A stretch of 7,172 bases of DNA from Oscillospiraceae bacterium. Its GTDB lineage: Bacteria; Bacillota; Clostridia; Oscillospirales; UBA929. The stretch spans positions 1 through 7,172 of the forward strand of contig JAITDM010000287.1 in NCBI GenBank assembly GCA_031282535.1. Direction: 5' to 3'. Below, one piece after another: positions 1-6,600 of this stretch. A model generated the notes under the pieces. That model saw only the letters and a list, made by a program, of their open reading frames with translations, did not search any database and was not told where the DNA came from. The position numbers were made by a program, and so were the translations under genes. Position 1 is the stretch's first letter. Every line of letters begins with the position of its first letter.

Positions 1-2
1 CG

Positions 3-740
3 GAGATCGACCAGCAGATTGAGTACCTGAACCTGCAAGTGCCGATCCCCTGCGGGATCACGGTGGTGCACATCTCGTCCAAGGAGTCGCTGACGCTGTT
101 GGAGCAGGGCTGGAACGAAGATCTCCTCTATTACGCCGCCGAAAACATTGCAATGGAATTATTTTCCTGCTTTGCGCCTGTCTCCTCGTACCGCAACAGC
201 GGGGGAGACCTGGTGCTGCTGTCCGCCTGCGAACCGCGCCGCCAGTGGACCGAGGCCGGGCGGGATCTCACGGAGGCGCTCCAGAAGCATCTGCCGGTGC
301 AGATCGAACGGATGCAGGTGGTGTGTGACGCCAGGAGACGGATGCCGGAGGTCTATCTCACCTCCATGGAGAAGTTTCAGGCGGCCATGCAGTGCTCCGC
401 CCTGGTGACGGAGACCAAGCGGTACATCGAAAGGAACTACGGGGACATGCAGCTGTCTTTACAGGCGGCGGCGGCCAGCCAGCATGTTTCGCCGGAGCAC
501 CTGAGCCGCGTGTTCCGGCACGAGACGGGCGTCACCTTTGTGGACTACGTCACGCAGACGCGCATCCGCAAGGCGGTGGAATTGCTGCTCGGCAGCGATT
601 TGAAGATATACAGCATCGCGGAACAGACAGGGTATTCCACGCAGCACTATTTTTCCGTCGCGTTCAAGCGCGCGCTGGGCGTCTCGCCCCTCGAATACCG
701 CAAAGGGCACCACATAGGGCAGCACAGAGTGATGGAGTGA
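3..740 (+). CDS. AraC-family transcription regulator, probably YesN-type response regulator (5' truncated)
   Basis: The frame is open to the left edge (245 visible residues), so GTG 39 is not taken as the true start. The last ~100 residues form an AraC-type double helix-turn-helix DNA-binding domain. The first helix-turn-helix is at visible residues ~150-172 (QHVSPEHLSRVFRHETG follows an Ala-rich helix). The second is at ~202-225 (IYSIAEQTGYSTQHYFSVAFKR) and is followed by the family's closing GVSPLEYRK motif. The preceding ~130 residues (WNEDLLYYAAENIAMEL and a GGDLVLLSA strand) look like the middle region found between receiver and AraC domains in long YesN-type regulators. That middle region is the reason for proposing a response regulator; no receiver domain is visible. 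The stop lies 7 bases before ATG 748 of the binding-protein gene, so the two are probably one transcript. Expected role: a cytoplasmic activator of sugar-use genes, driven by a sensor kinase outside the window. AraC family confidence is very high; the YesN assignment is moderate. Confidence 0.92.
   Translation, partial: EIDQQIEYLNLQVPIPCGITVVHISSKESLTLLEQGWNEDLLYYAAENIAMELFSCFAPVSSYRNSGGDLVLLSACEPRRQWTEAGRDLTEALQKHLPVQIERMQVVCDARRRMPEVYLTSMEKFQAAMQCSALVTETKRYIERNYGDMQLSLQAAAASQHVSPEHLSRVFRHETGVTFVDYVTQTRIRKAVELLLGSDLKIYSIAEQTGYSTQHYFSVAFKRALGVSPLEYRKGHHIGQHRVME
734..737 (+). promoter_or_regulatory. Ribosome binding site GGAG for ATG 748
   Basis: GGAG lies inside the last codons of the AraC gene, 10 bases before ATG 748. 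It supports 748 as the original start of the binding-protein gene. A second GGAG at 744-747 directly abuts the ATG and is too close to serve. No comparable purine-rich site precedes GTG 877. Confidence 0.45.
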
Positions 741-747
741 CGCGGAG

Positions 748-876
748 ATGACATGGGCACGGTTTCAAACGGGGAGAAAAGGCCGGCGCGTCGCCGCCCT
801 GCTGACGGCGCTTGCCTGACTGCTGGCGCTGCCGGCCGGGTGCGCGGCGCCGGATGCGCTGCCGCCCGTCACGTAT
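748..876 (+). other. Lipoprotein signal peptide region interrupted by in-frame TGA (817-819)
   Basis: Reading from ATG 748 in the same frame as the downstream binding protein gives a textbook export signal. There is a basic N-region (RKGRR at residues 10-14), a hydrophobic run (VAALLTALA), then a TGA at codon 24. It continues with LLALPAGC, with a lipobox-like Cys at residue 32 (TGC 841-843), and a short linker into the first binding domain. Only the TGA separates this from a normal lipoprotein start. The Pro three residues before the Cys is slightly unusual for a lipobox. Other genes here end in TGA (740, 2628), so TGA is a normal stop in this organism. Explanations are a sequencing error (for example TGG to TGA), a real nonsense mutation, or stop readthrough. 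The codons and the Ala/Leu pattern on both sides are intact, so the lesion is recent or an error. Confidence 0.8.
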
Positions 877-2628
877 GTGATTGGCATCTCGCAGGCGAAC
901 ATGCGGGAACCCTGGCGCCTCGTGCTGACGCGCGAGCTTCAGGAGGAGGCGGCCAAGCATCCGGAGATCCGCCTGGTGTTTGTCGACGCGACGCAGGACA
1001 GCGACAAGCAGATCAAAGACATCGAGCGCCTGCTCGGGTACGGCATCGACTTGCTGATCGTTTCGCCCTGCGACGCCAAGCGGCTGACGCCGACCATCAG
1101 CGAGGTGTACCAGAACATCCCGGTGATCGTGCTGGACCGCGTGGTCGAGGGGTACGATTACACCTTGTTCATAGGGCCGGACAACGAGTCCATCGGCAAA
1201 CAGGCGGGGAAGGCCATCGTCAGCATGGCCGTGGGCCGGACATTTTCCGTGTTGGAGCTGCGGGGCGGCGCCGGTTCTCAGGCCAGCGCGGCGCGAAGCC
1301 GCGGCCTGGAGGGCGTGTTTGTGCGCCACCCCAACATTCGCACGCAGGTCGTCGTTGTGGAGAACGAATCGCGCGACGCCGCGGAGGACATCGTGGCGTC
1401 GCTCGGGGACCGGCTGGAAGATGTGGACGTGATCTTCGCCCACAACGACTACATGGCCCTGGGGGCCTACCGCGCCATACAAGGCGGGGCGAACGCCTCC
1501 AAAAAGATCATCGGGGTGGACGGCTTCGCGGGGCAGGACGGCGGGCTGGAGTTGATTCGCAAGGGTGTGATCGACGAGACCATCACCTGCCCCACCGGGG
1601 GGCGCGAGGCGATTCAGTTTTCGCTCGATATCCTGCAAAACGTCAGCGGCGTGCCGAAGCAGGTCATCCTGCGGAGCCACAACATTACGCGGGACAATTT
1701 GGAAAGTTATGAGCGCAGTCTGGACAAGGCGCCGCACGAGCTCACCGACGTGATCCGCGTCGGCTACGCCCAGGTGGGCACGGAGAGCGGGTGGCGGCTC
1801 GCCGCCAACAGCTCGATCCGTGAGGCCGCCATGGACTTCAATGTGGATCTGACGGTGATCGACGCCAACCAGTCTCCGGCGCGGCAGATCGAGGCGGTGC
1901 GCACCTTTATATCCCAAAAAATGGATGTCATTGTGATATCGCCCATCATAGACAGCGGCTGGGAGCCGGTGCTGCGGGAGGCCAAGCGCGCGGGCATTCC
2001 GGTGCTCCTGTCCGACCGAAAGATCAACACGGAGGCCGACGATCTCTTTCTCACGTACATCGGCGGGGATTTCATTGAAGAGGGGCGGCGCGCGATGCGG
2101 TGGGTACAGGCGAATGTGCCGCCCGACAAGCACCCGGTGCGCATTCTCGAGATTCAGGGGACGATTGGCGCGAGCCCGACGATTGAGCGAAAGGCCGGGT
2201 TTGAGGCGGTGCTGGCTGAAAACGGCAGCTATGGGATTGTCCATTCGAGTTCCGGCGATTACACGATTGAGGGCGGTCGTCAGGTGGTGGAGAGTTACCT
2301 GCGGGCGAACGCCTGGGACATCGACGTGATTTTTGCGCACAACGACGACATGGCCCTGGGCGCCATAGAGGCGCTGGAGTCGGCGGGGATCAAGCCGGGA
2401 GAGGACGTCAAGATCGTATCGGTGGACGGGACCAAGCGGGCGGTGAAGGCCATCATCGACGGCAAACTCAACTGTGTGGTGGAATGCGCCCCGTTTTTAG
2501 GGCCGCAGCTCATGAAGGCTGTGACCGACCTGATGATGGGCAAGGAACTGCCGCTGCGCATCATCACGGACGAGCGGGTATTCACGCGGGAAAACGCAGA
2601 GGAGGTGCTGCCTGGAAGAAGTTACTGA
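877..2628 (+). CDS. Tandem sugar-type periplasmic-binding protein (two fused domains; second YtfQ-like)
   Basis: The open frame from GTG 877 encodes 583 residues, about twice the usual length of a ribose/galactose-type binding protein. Domain 1 (residues ~1-283) begins VIGISQANMREPWR and resembles sensor-type Peripla_BP_4 domains found with histidine kinases. Domain 2 (~292-583) begins VGYAQVGTESGWR. It carries GWEPVLREAKRAGIPVLLSDR, EIQGTIGAS, and ERKAGFEAVL, closely matching the E. coli YtfQ galactofuranose-binding family as I remember it. Both domains carry the same strand-helix motif, FAHNDYMALGA (from ~residue 187) and FAHNDDMALGA (~486), confirming two complete copies of the fold. The GTG has no Shine-Dalgarno site and lies mid-strand, so the real gene very probably began at ATG 748 with a lipoprotein signal, now broken by a TGA. 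Without that signal the product would stay in the cytoplasm. It follows the AraC gene by 7 bases and precedes a secreted hydrolase by 65 bases. Likely role: extracellular sugar sensor or transporter subunit. No permease or ATPase gene is visible, which favours sensing. Confidence 0.9.
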   Translation: MIGISQANMREPWRLVLTRELQEEAAKHPEIRLVFVDATQDSDKQIKDIERLLGYGIDLLIVSPCDAKRLTPTISEVYQNIPVIVLDRVVEGYDYTLFIGPDNESIGKQAGKAIVSMAVGRTFSVLELRGGAGSQASAARSRGLEGVFVRHPNIRTQVVVVENESRDAAEDIVASLGDRLEDVDVIFAHNDYMALGAYRAIQGGANASKKIIGVDGFAGQDGGLELIRKGVIDETITCPTGGREAIQFSLDILQNVSGVPKQVILRSHNITRDNLESYERSLDKAPHELTDVIRVGYAQVGTESGWRLAANSSIREAAMDFNVDLTVIDANQSPARQIEAVRTFISQKMDVIVISPIIDSGWEPVLREAKRAGIPVLLSDRKINTEADDLFLTYIGGDFIEEGRRAMRWVQANVPPDKHPVRILEIQGTIGASPTIERKAGFEAVLAENGSYGIVHSSSGDYTIEGGRQVVESYLRANAWDIDVIFAHNDDMALGAIEALESAGIKPGEDVKIVSVDGTKRAVKAIIDGKLNCVVECAPFLGPQLMKAVTDLMMGKELPLRIITDERVFTRENAEEVLPGRSY

Positions 2629-2680
2629 CAGAAAGACGCGCAATCAAACAATATGGGATCAAGATAAAGCTGGAAGAAAC

Positions 2681-2685
2681 GAGGT
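2681..2685 (+). promoter_or_regulatory. Ribosome binding site GAGGT for ATG 2694
   Basis: GAGGT ends 8 bases before ATG 2694, a good spacing. The following residues form a signal peptide, so this start is well supported. Confidence 0.75.
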
Positions 2686-2693
2686 AAAAGCAC

Positions 2694-5600
2694 ATGAACG
2701 CGCATGCGCATGGAAATGCGAGAAAAACATGTTGGCGGACAGCGTTGTCGCTGCTGCTGGCGTTGACCTGTCTGACGGGACTGCTGGCCGTGACGCCGGT
2801 CGCCGCCGATGCGGCCGCCGGGCTGGACGATCTGTCCACCACCGACGGTTCCAAAGCGTACCCCGCCGCCGTCGCCTCCTACTGCAACACGCAGGGCGGT
2901 CTGGACAAGACGGCGGCCCTGACCGACGGCGTGGTCGCCTATACGGAGGGCGTTGAAGGCGGCGGCGCCGTACACAACCGCTGGACCAATTACGGCCATA
3001 CCGCCGCCACCACGGACTGGGTCGGCGTGCAGTTCGGCGTGACGCAGCTGGTTTCGGCCATCGATCTGGAGGTGTACATCGACCCGAACATCCCACAGAT
3101 CACAAACCCGGCCATGGCGCCGCCCGTCTCGATCGCCGTGACATACCGAAACGACAGGGGCGACTTTGTCCCGGCGACCGGCGTGACGGCCAGCCCGGCC
3201 GTGCCGGCGGCCTACCGGAACACGCTCACGTTCGACGCCGTGCTGACGCGGGAGATCCGCGTGACGCTGGAGCGTCCGTCCGGCAAGTACGTCGGCCTGA
3301 CGGAGATGACGGTCTATGGGAAAAAACTGGCCGTATACGACGAGGCGGAGGTCAATCTGGCGCTGGTGTCGGGCGGCACGACCGTGACGGCCAGCCATTT
3401 CTACAGTTCCGGGAGCACGAGCGACAGCCCGCAAAACGCGGCGGACGGCGTGATCTCCTACACGGACGCCAGCCCGCGCAGCCGCTGGGCCCTGTGGAAC
3501 CACAGGGGTACGGCGGAATGGATCGACTTCCGTTTCGGCAAAACCGCCCGTGTAAACCGCGCGGAGATCTATGTGTTCACCGACAAACCCAGCCCCGCCA
3601 ACACGGCGGAGCCGGCGACGATCGCCGTGCAGTATTACGCGGATGGCGTGTGGAAGGATGCCGAGGTGATCCATCAGGCGCCGGCCGCGCCCGTCGGCGC
3701 GAACCTGAACGGGGCGGGCGGGCAGAACGTGATCACCTTCCGGGAGGTCGTCACAGACCAAATCCGCCTGAACGTGCAGCTGAAGGAGGGCAAATCGGCC
3801 GCCCTGACCGAGGTGGAGATCTTCGGCCGGTATACGGAGGACGCGCCCCCGGCGGAGACCCCGTCCACCGAGGGCCTCGACAATTTGGCGCTCAACACGG
3901 CGGGCGCGGGGTACCCCCAGGTGTTTGTCAGCATCGAGCCGGATCCGGCGACGGACAGCGCCGCGCGGTTGGTGGACGGCGTCATCTCCGGCCTCCAGAA
4001 TCTCTCCGGCTACGACACAGGCCCCAGAAGCCGCTGGACCAGCTACAACAACCCGGGCGTGGTCTCGACCATCGGCTCACGGTTCGCGGTGCCGCAGACG
4101 ACGCAGATCGTGGACTTGTATGTGTACAACGACGGCGGGGGCTGCAAGCTGCCGAGCGCGGTGCAGCTCGAATATTACGACGACGCGGCGGAGGCGTGGA
4201 AGCCAGTGACGCTGACGTTTACGCGGGAGGACAAGACCGCGGTGTTCGCGCACCCGTATTCTGCGGGTAAAATTTTCCGCTATCTGTATGCGTTTGAGCC
4301 CGTCGTCACCACCTCCGTGCGCGTGCGGCTGACGCCCGTATCCGGCGCGTCGCTGGCTGTCAGCGAGCTGCAGATCTGGGGCGTGGAAATCTACCAAAAC
4401 GGCCACAAACTGTCCGTGCCGGCCAGCCTGTCGGCGACGGCGGGCGCACCGGCGCCGACGGCGTCCGTGGGCGTCAAACTGCAGGAGCCGGCCCCGGCCG
4501 GCGGCCGGACGGTCTATGTCCGGGCCGCGGACGCCGCCCAAAACACGGCGGTGGTCTCCGTCGTCGTGCCGGAGGGCGTGCGGGAGCGCGCGTTTGACAT
4601 CAGCCTGGCGGGGCTGACGGCCGGCGCGGTGACGATCGAGTCGTCGCTCAGCGAGGACTTCACCGGCGCCAACGTCTATGCGTCGCGGCTGGTGTTGTAT
4701 GTCTCCCAGGCGGTCGTCGACGACATCTACGAGGAGGTCAAGACACCCTACGAATACGGCGTGATCCTGCGGCCCGGCCCGGCCGGCGCCATCGACAGCA
4801 ATGTGGTCGACAACCCGCTGCCGTTCAGAATCCCCGGGGACGAGGACCACGTATATATGACGTACGTCGCCCACGACGGCGTCGGGTACCAAACGGGCCT
4901 CGCCAGATCGGTCGACTTCGTGACATGGGAAAAATTGGGAACTGTGATTGACAACCGGAACGTCCAGCCCTGGGACCGGTACAACGCGGCCGGCTACATT
5001 GTCCGCGACCACGAGTGGGGCAAGGCGCCGTATCCGCACGTTGTGCCGGCGGTGAGCGAGGGTCCGTTTGCGGGCAAGTATGTGATGTCGTACCTGGCGA
5101 GCGACACGGCGGGCTACGAGGCGGGTATCAAGCGGGGCGGCATGGCCTATACCGACCGTCTGCTGAACGAGGACGGCAGCCCCGTACTGTGGACGCGCTG
5201 GCCCGACCCGGTGCTGGTGCCCACACACAGCTACGAGAAGAACATCATCTGGAAATCCATTGTCGTCTACGACAGTGAGAAGGCGCGGTACGAGATTCTC
5301 TACAACTGCGCCAGCGGCCCGGAGATCATTGCGCAGGCGTATTCCACGGACCTGATCAATTGGACAAAGGAAGAGGACAATCCCACGGTGACGGCGGAGG
5401 TGCACGACGGATACACCTGGGGCAACACCCACAGCGCGGATCCGGACGTGGTGAAAATCGGCGATTACTGGGTCATGTTCTACTTCACGACGACGCCGGG
5501 TGGCATTGTGGACTCCTACGCGGTCTCCACCGACATGATTCACTGGACCAAGTCGTTCAAGATCCTGACACCCAGAAACGGCACCTGGAGCAGCACATAC

Positions 5601-6194
5601 GCCCACAAACCCGGCGTGATCAAGCAGAACGGCGTCGTGTATCACTACTACTGCGCCGTCGGCAGCCAGGGCAGGGTGAACGCCGTCAACACCTCGGTGG
5701 ACCTGTCCGCAATCCAGCGCGCGCAGGCCGTCACGGCGGCCGATTTTGCCGAAGCGCACCAGTACAAGCTGGTGCAGAGCGCGCTTGCGAATCTGCAGTA
5801 CGAGCTGCGCCGCGAGGACGGCTCGCTGGAGCGCGTACTGGCGGCCCGGGCGCTCCTGACCGAGGCGCTCTCCCCCGAGGCGGGCGGGGCGCTGATACAG
5901 ACAGAGCTCACGCTCACCCGGCGCGCCGGCGGGGCGGACGCCGACTTCGCGGCGTCGGCCACGGTGGGCAATGCCGCCGGCGATCCGCAGACCGTCTCCG
6001 TGCTGCTCGCCGCCTATGACGGCGCGGGCCGCCTGATCGACGTGGCGTCGCGCACCGAATCCGTCGCCCCGGGCGCGCTGTGGGAATTGACCGCCGAGCT
6101 GGACACGGCCGGCCGGGACGCGGTGCTCGTCAAGGCGTTTTTGTGGAAGGAAACCGTCCCTGTCTGTCCGGCGGTCGTCTACCAGATTGAGTAG
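2694..6194 (+). CDS. Secreted multidomain glycoside hydrolase-like protein: three F5/8C modules plus GH43-like beta-propeller
   Basis: This 1166-residue protein opens with a signal peptide (basic KTCWR, then LSLLLALTCLTGLLAV, likely cleavage near Ala38-Ala41). Three discoidin-type carbohydrate-binding modules follow at ~50-210, ~220-380 and ~396-565. Each has an early DGV and an RW motif (NRWTNY, SRWALW, SRWTSY), and they end in TEMTVYG, TEVEIFG and SELQIWG. A Pro/Thr-rich linker (~382-395) separates modules 2 and 3. Residues ~566-672 look Ig-like. Residues ~683-1000 look like a five-bladed propeller of the GH43/GH32/GH130 type. Blade repeats S-x-D-x-x-x-W occur at 739-745, 884-890 and 945-951. 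Acidic motifs include VVDNP (Asp706), WPDPVL (Asp838) and SADPDV (Asp916, Asp918). The exact GH family and the catalytic trio cannot be fixed by eye. The tail (~1005-1166) has a helical stretch and a beta module ending VLVKAFLW. There is no LPXTG anchor. It probably acts outside the cell on plant or microbial polysaccharide, perhaps a furanoside. Secretion and F5/8C calls are strong; hydrolase activity is inferred. Confidence 0.88.
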   Translation: MNAHAHGNARKTCWRTALSLLLALTCLTGLLAVTPVAADAAAGLDDLSTTDGSKAYPAAVASYCNTQGGLDKTAALTDGVVAYTEGVEGGGAVHNRWTNYGHTAATTDWVGVQFGVTQLVSAIDLEVYIDPNIPQITNPAMAPPVSIAVTYRNDRGDFVPATGVTASPAVPAAYRNTLTFDAVLTREIRVTLERPSGKYVGLTEMTVYGKKLAVYDEAEVNLALVSGGTTVTASHFYSSGSTSDSPQNAADGVISYTDASPRSRWALWNHRGTAEWIDFRFGKTARVNRAEIYVFTDKPSPANTAEPATIAVQYYADGVWKDAEVIHQAPAAPVGANLNGAGGQNVITFREVVTDQIRLNVQLKEGKSAALTEVEIFGRYTEDAPPAETPSTEGLDNLALNTAGAGYPQVFVSIEPDPATDSAARLVDGVISGLQNLSGYDTGPRSRWTSYNNPGVVSTIGSRFAVPQTTQIVDLYVYNDGGGCKLPSAVQLEYYDDAAEAWKPVTLTFTREDKTAVFAHPYSAGKIFRYLYAFEPVVTTSVRVRLTPVSGASLAVSELQIWGVEIYQNGHKLSVPASLSATAGAPAPTASVGVKLQEPAPAGGRTVYVRAADAAQNTAVVSVVVPEGVRERAFDISLAGLTAGAVTIESSLSEDFTGANVYASRLVLYVSQAVVDDIYEEVKTPYEYGVILRPGPAGAIDSNVVDNPLPFRIPGDEDHVYMTYVAHDGVGYQTGLARSVDFVTWEKLGTVIDNRNVQPWDRYNAAGYIVRDHEWGKAPYPHVVPAVSEGPFAGKYVMSYLASDTAGYEAGIKRGGMAYTDRLLNEDGSPVLWTRWPDPVLVPTHSYEKNIIWKSIVVYDSEKARYEILYNCASGPEIIAQAYSTDLINWTKEEDNPTVTAEVHDGYTWGNTHSADPDVVKIGDYWVMFYFTTTPGGIVDSYAVSTDMIHWTKSFKILTPRNGTWSSTYAHKPGVIKQNGVVYHYYCAVGSQGRVNAVNTSVDLSAIQRAQAVTAADFAEAHQYKLVQSALANLQYELRREDGSLERVLAARALLTEALSPEAGGALIQTELTLTRRAGGADADFAASATVGNAAGDPQTVSVLLAAYDGAGRLIDVASRTESVAPGALWELTAELDTAGRDAVLVKAFLWKETVPVCPAVVYQIE

Positions 6195-6266
6195 ACGCGC
6201 CCTGCCGAGCGGTGTGAAAAGCCAATTTTGACGTTGCATATGACGTTTTGAGAAACCAAAGTTTAC

Positions 6267-6309
6267 GGAGGTGGTTGTGGCTCGATTTTTTTGGTCCGGC
6301 GGGCGATGA
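6267..6309 (+). other. Possible very short ORF with strong Shine-Dalgarno, just before terminator
   Basis: GGAGGTGG (6267-6274) is a strong ribosome binding site. GTG at 6277 follows GGAGG by 5 bases and opens a ten-codon frame, VARFFWSGGR, stopping at TGA 6307-6309. The terminator-like hairpin begins immediately afterwards. This layout resembles a leader peptide and attenuator, but the next gene is ~290 bases downstream and the aromatic run is short. Chance is a serious alternative. Confidence 0.2.
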
Positions 6310-6310
6310 C

Positions 6311-6339
6311 AAGGGCCGAAACGGCCGCGCGGCTTTTTT
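6311..6339 (+). terminator. Rho-independent terminator after the hydrolase gene
   Basis: A GC-rich hairpin is followed by six T (6334-6339). The best pairing joins AAGGGCCG (6311-6318) with CGGCTTTT (6330-6337), including two G-T wobbles, around an 11-base loop. Alternative local pairings GGCCG/CGGCC (6314-6318 with 6322-6326) also exist. It lies ~117 bases past the hydrolase stop codon and would end the AraC-binding protein-hydrolase transcript. Confidence 0.6.
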
Positions 6340-6600
6340 GCATGGTCGGTGCAGCGGTCATGCAAACGCGGCCGCCCCGTTCCCCGGTTGTGATCGTTTG
6401 TCTTGGGAGCAGCGCCAAATACGGGATCTTACGCTTGCAACAGCAGAGCTTCCTGGCGTCCAGCCTCCATATCCCGGCGCGCCGCCTGCGGCTTCGGGGT
6501 TAGCGCCCCCGCTGCGCAAGGAACCCGGCGCGCCCGAGATGGCGGGGCGTATGGCGACTGGGGGGTTCGTGTAGTATTTTGAGGGAATGAGGGGTTTAAG
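6340..6600 (+). other. Intergenic stretch with GC-rich repeats, no supported gene
   Basis: I see no coding signal here: the short frames that cross it have no family features. It holds two copies of CCCGGCGCGCC (6473-6483 and 6524-6534). Between them lie GC-rich pairings such as GCCGC/GCGGC and CGGGG/CCCCG, so this segment could fold. No convincing -35/-10 pair was found for the gene at 6601, although a promoter is expected because a terminator lies upstream. Confidence 0.5.
6589..6594 (+). promoter_or_regulatory. Ribosome binding site GAGGGG for ATG 6601
   Basis: GAGGGG sits 6 bases before ATG 6601. It decides in favour of this start over the in-frame ATG at 6619, which has no comparable site. 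Confidence 0.65.

Noticed and set aside
753..1712. A 319-codon frame on the plus strand from ATG 753
   Set aside because: It is out of frame with the binding protein, and its Arg/Gly/Ala-rich product is a shadow. The homologous reading is the frame of 748 and 877.
664..2340. A 558-codon open frame on the minus strand
   Set aside because: It is opposite the AraC and binding-protein genes, whose protein families are clear. The antisense product has no recognisable motif.
2625..2668. Possible promoter before the hydrolase (CTGACA near 2625, CAATAT at 2649 or GATAAA at 2663)
   Set aside because: The -35 match is fair, but the -10 candidates are weak or wrongly spaced, and the short gap suits co-transcription with the binding-protein gene.
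2622..3761. A 379-codon open frame on the minus strand
   Set aside because: It overlaps the signal peptide and first two F5/8C modules of the plus-strand gene, which are clearly real. It has low-complexity Arg/Gly/Val composition.
6341..6363. Short inverted repeat GCATG/CATGC after the terminator
   Set aside because: Five base pairs around a long loop is expected by chance, and nothing near it gives it a role.
4077..6365. A 762-codon open frame on the minus strand
   Set aside because: It lies opposite the secreted hydrolase. Its translation is rich in Arg, His and Val without domains or a signal peptide, as expected for the antisense of a GC-rich gene.
6572..6577. TAGTAT as a -10 box for the gene at 6601
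   Set aside because: No -35-like sequence lies 16-18 bases upstream, so the promoter cannot be placed from sequence.
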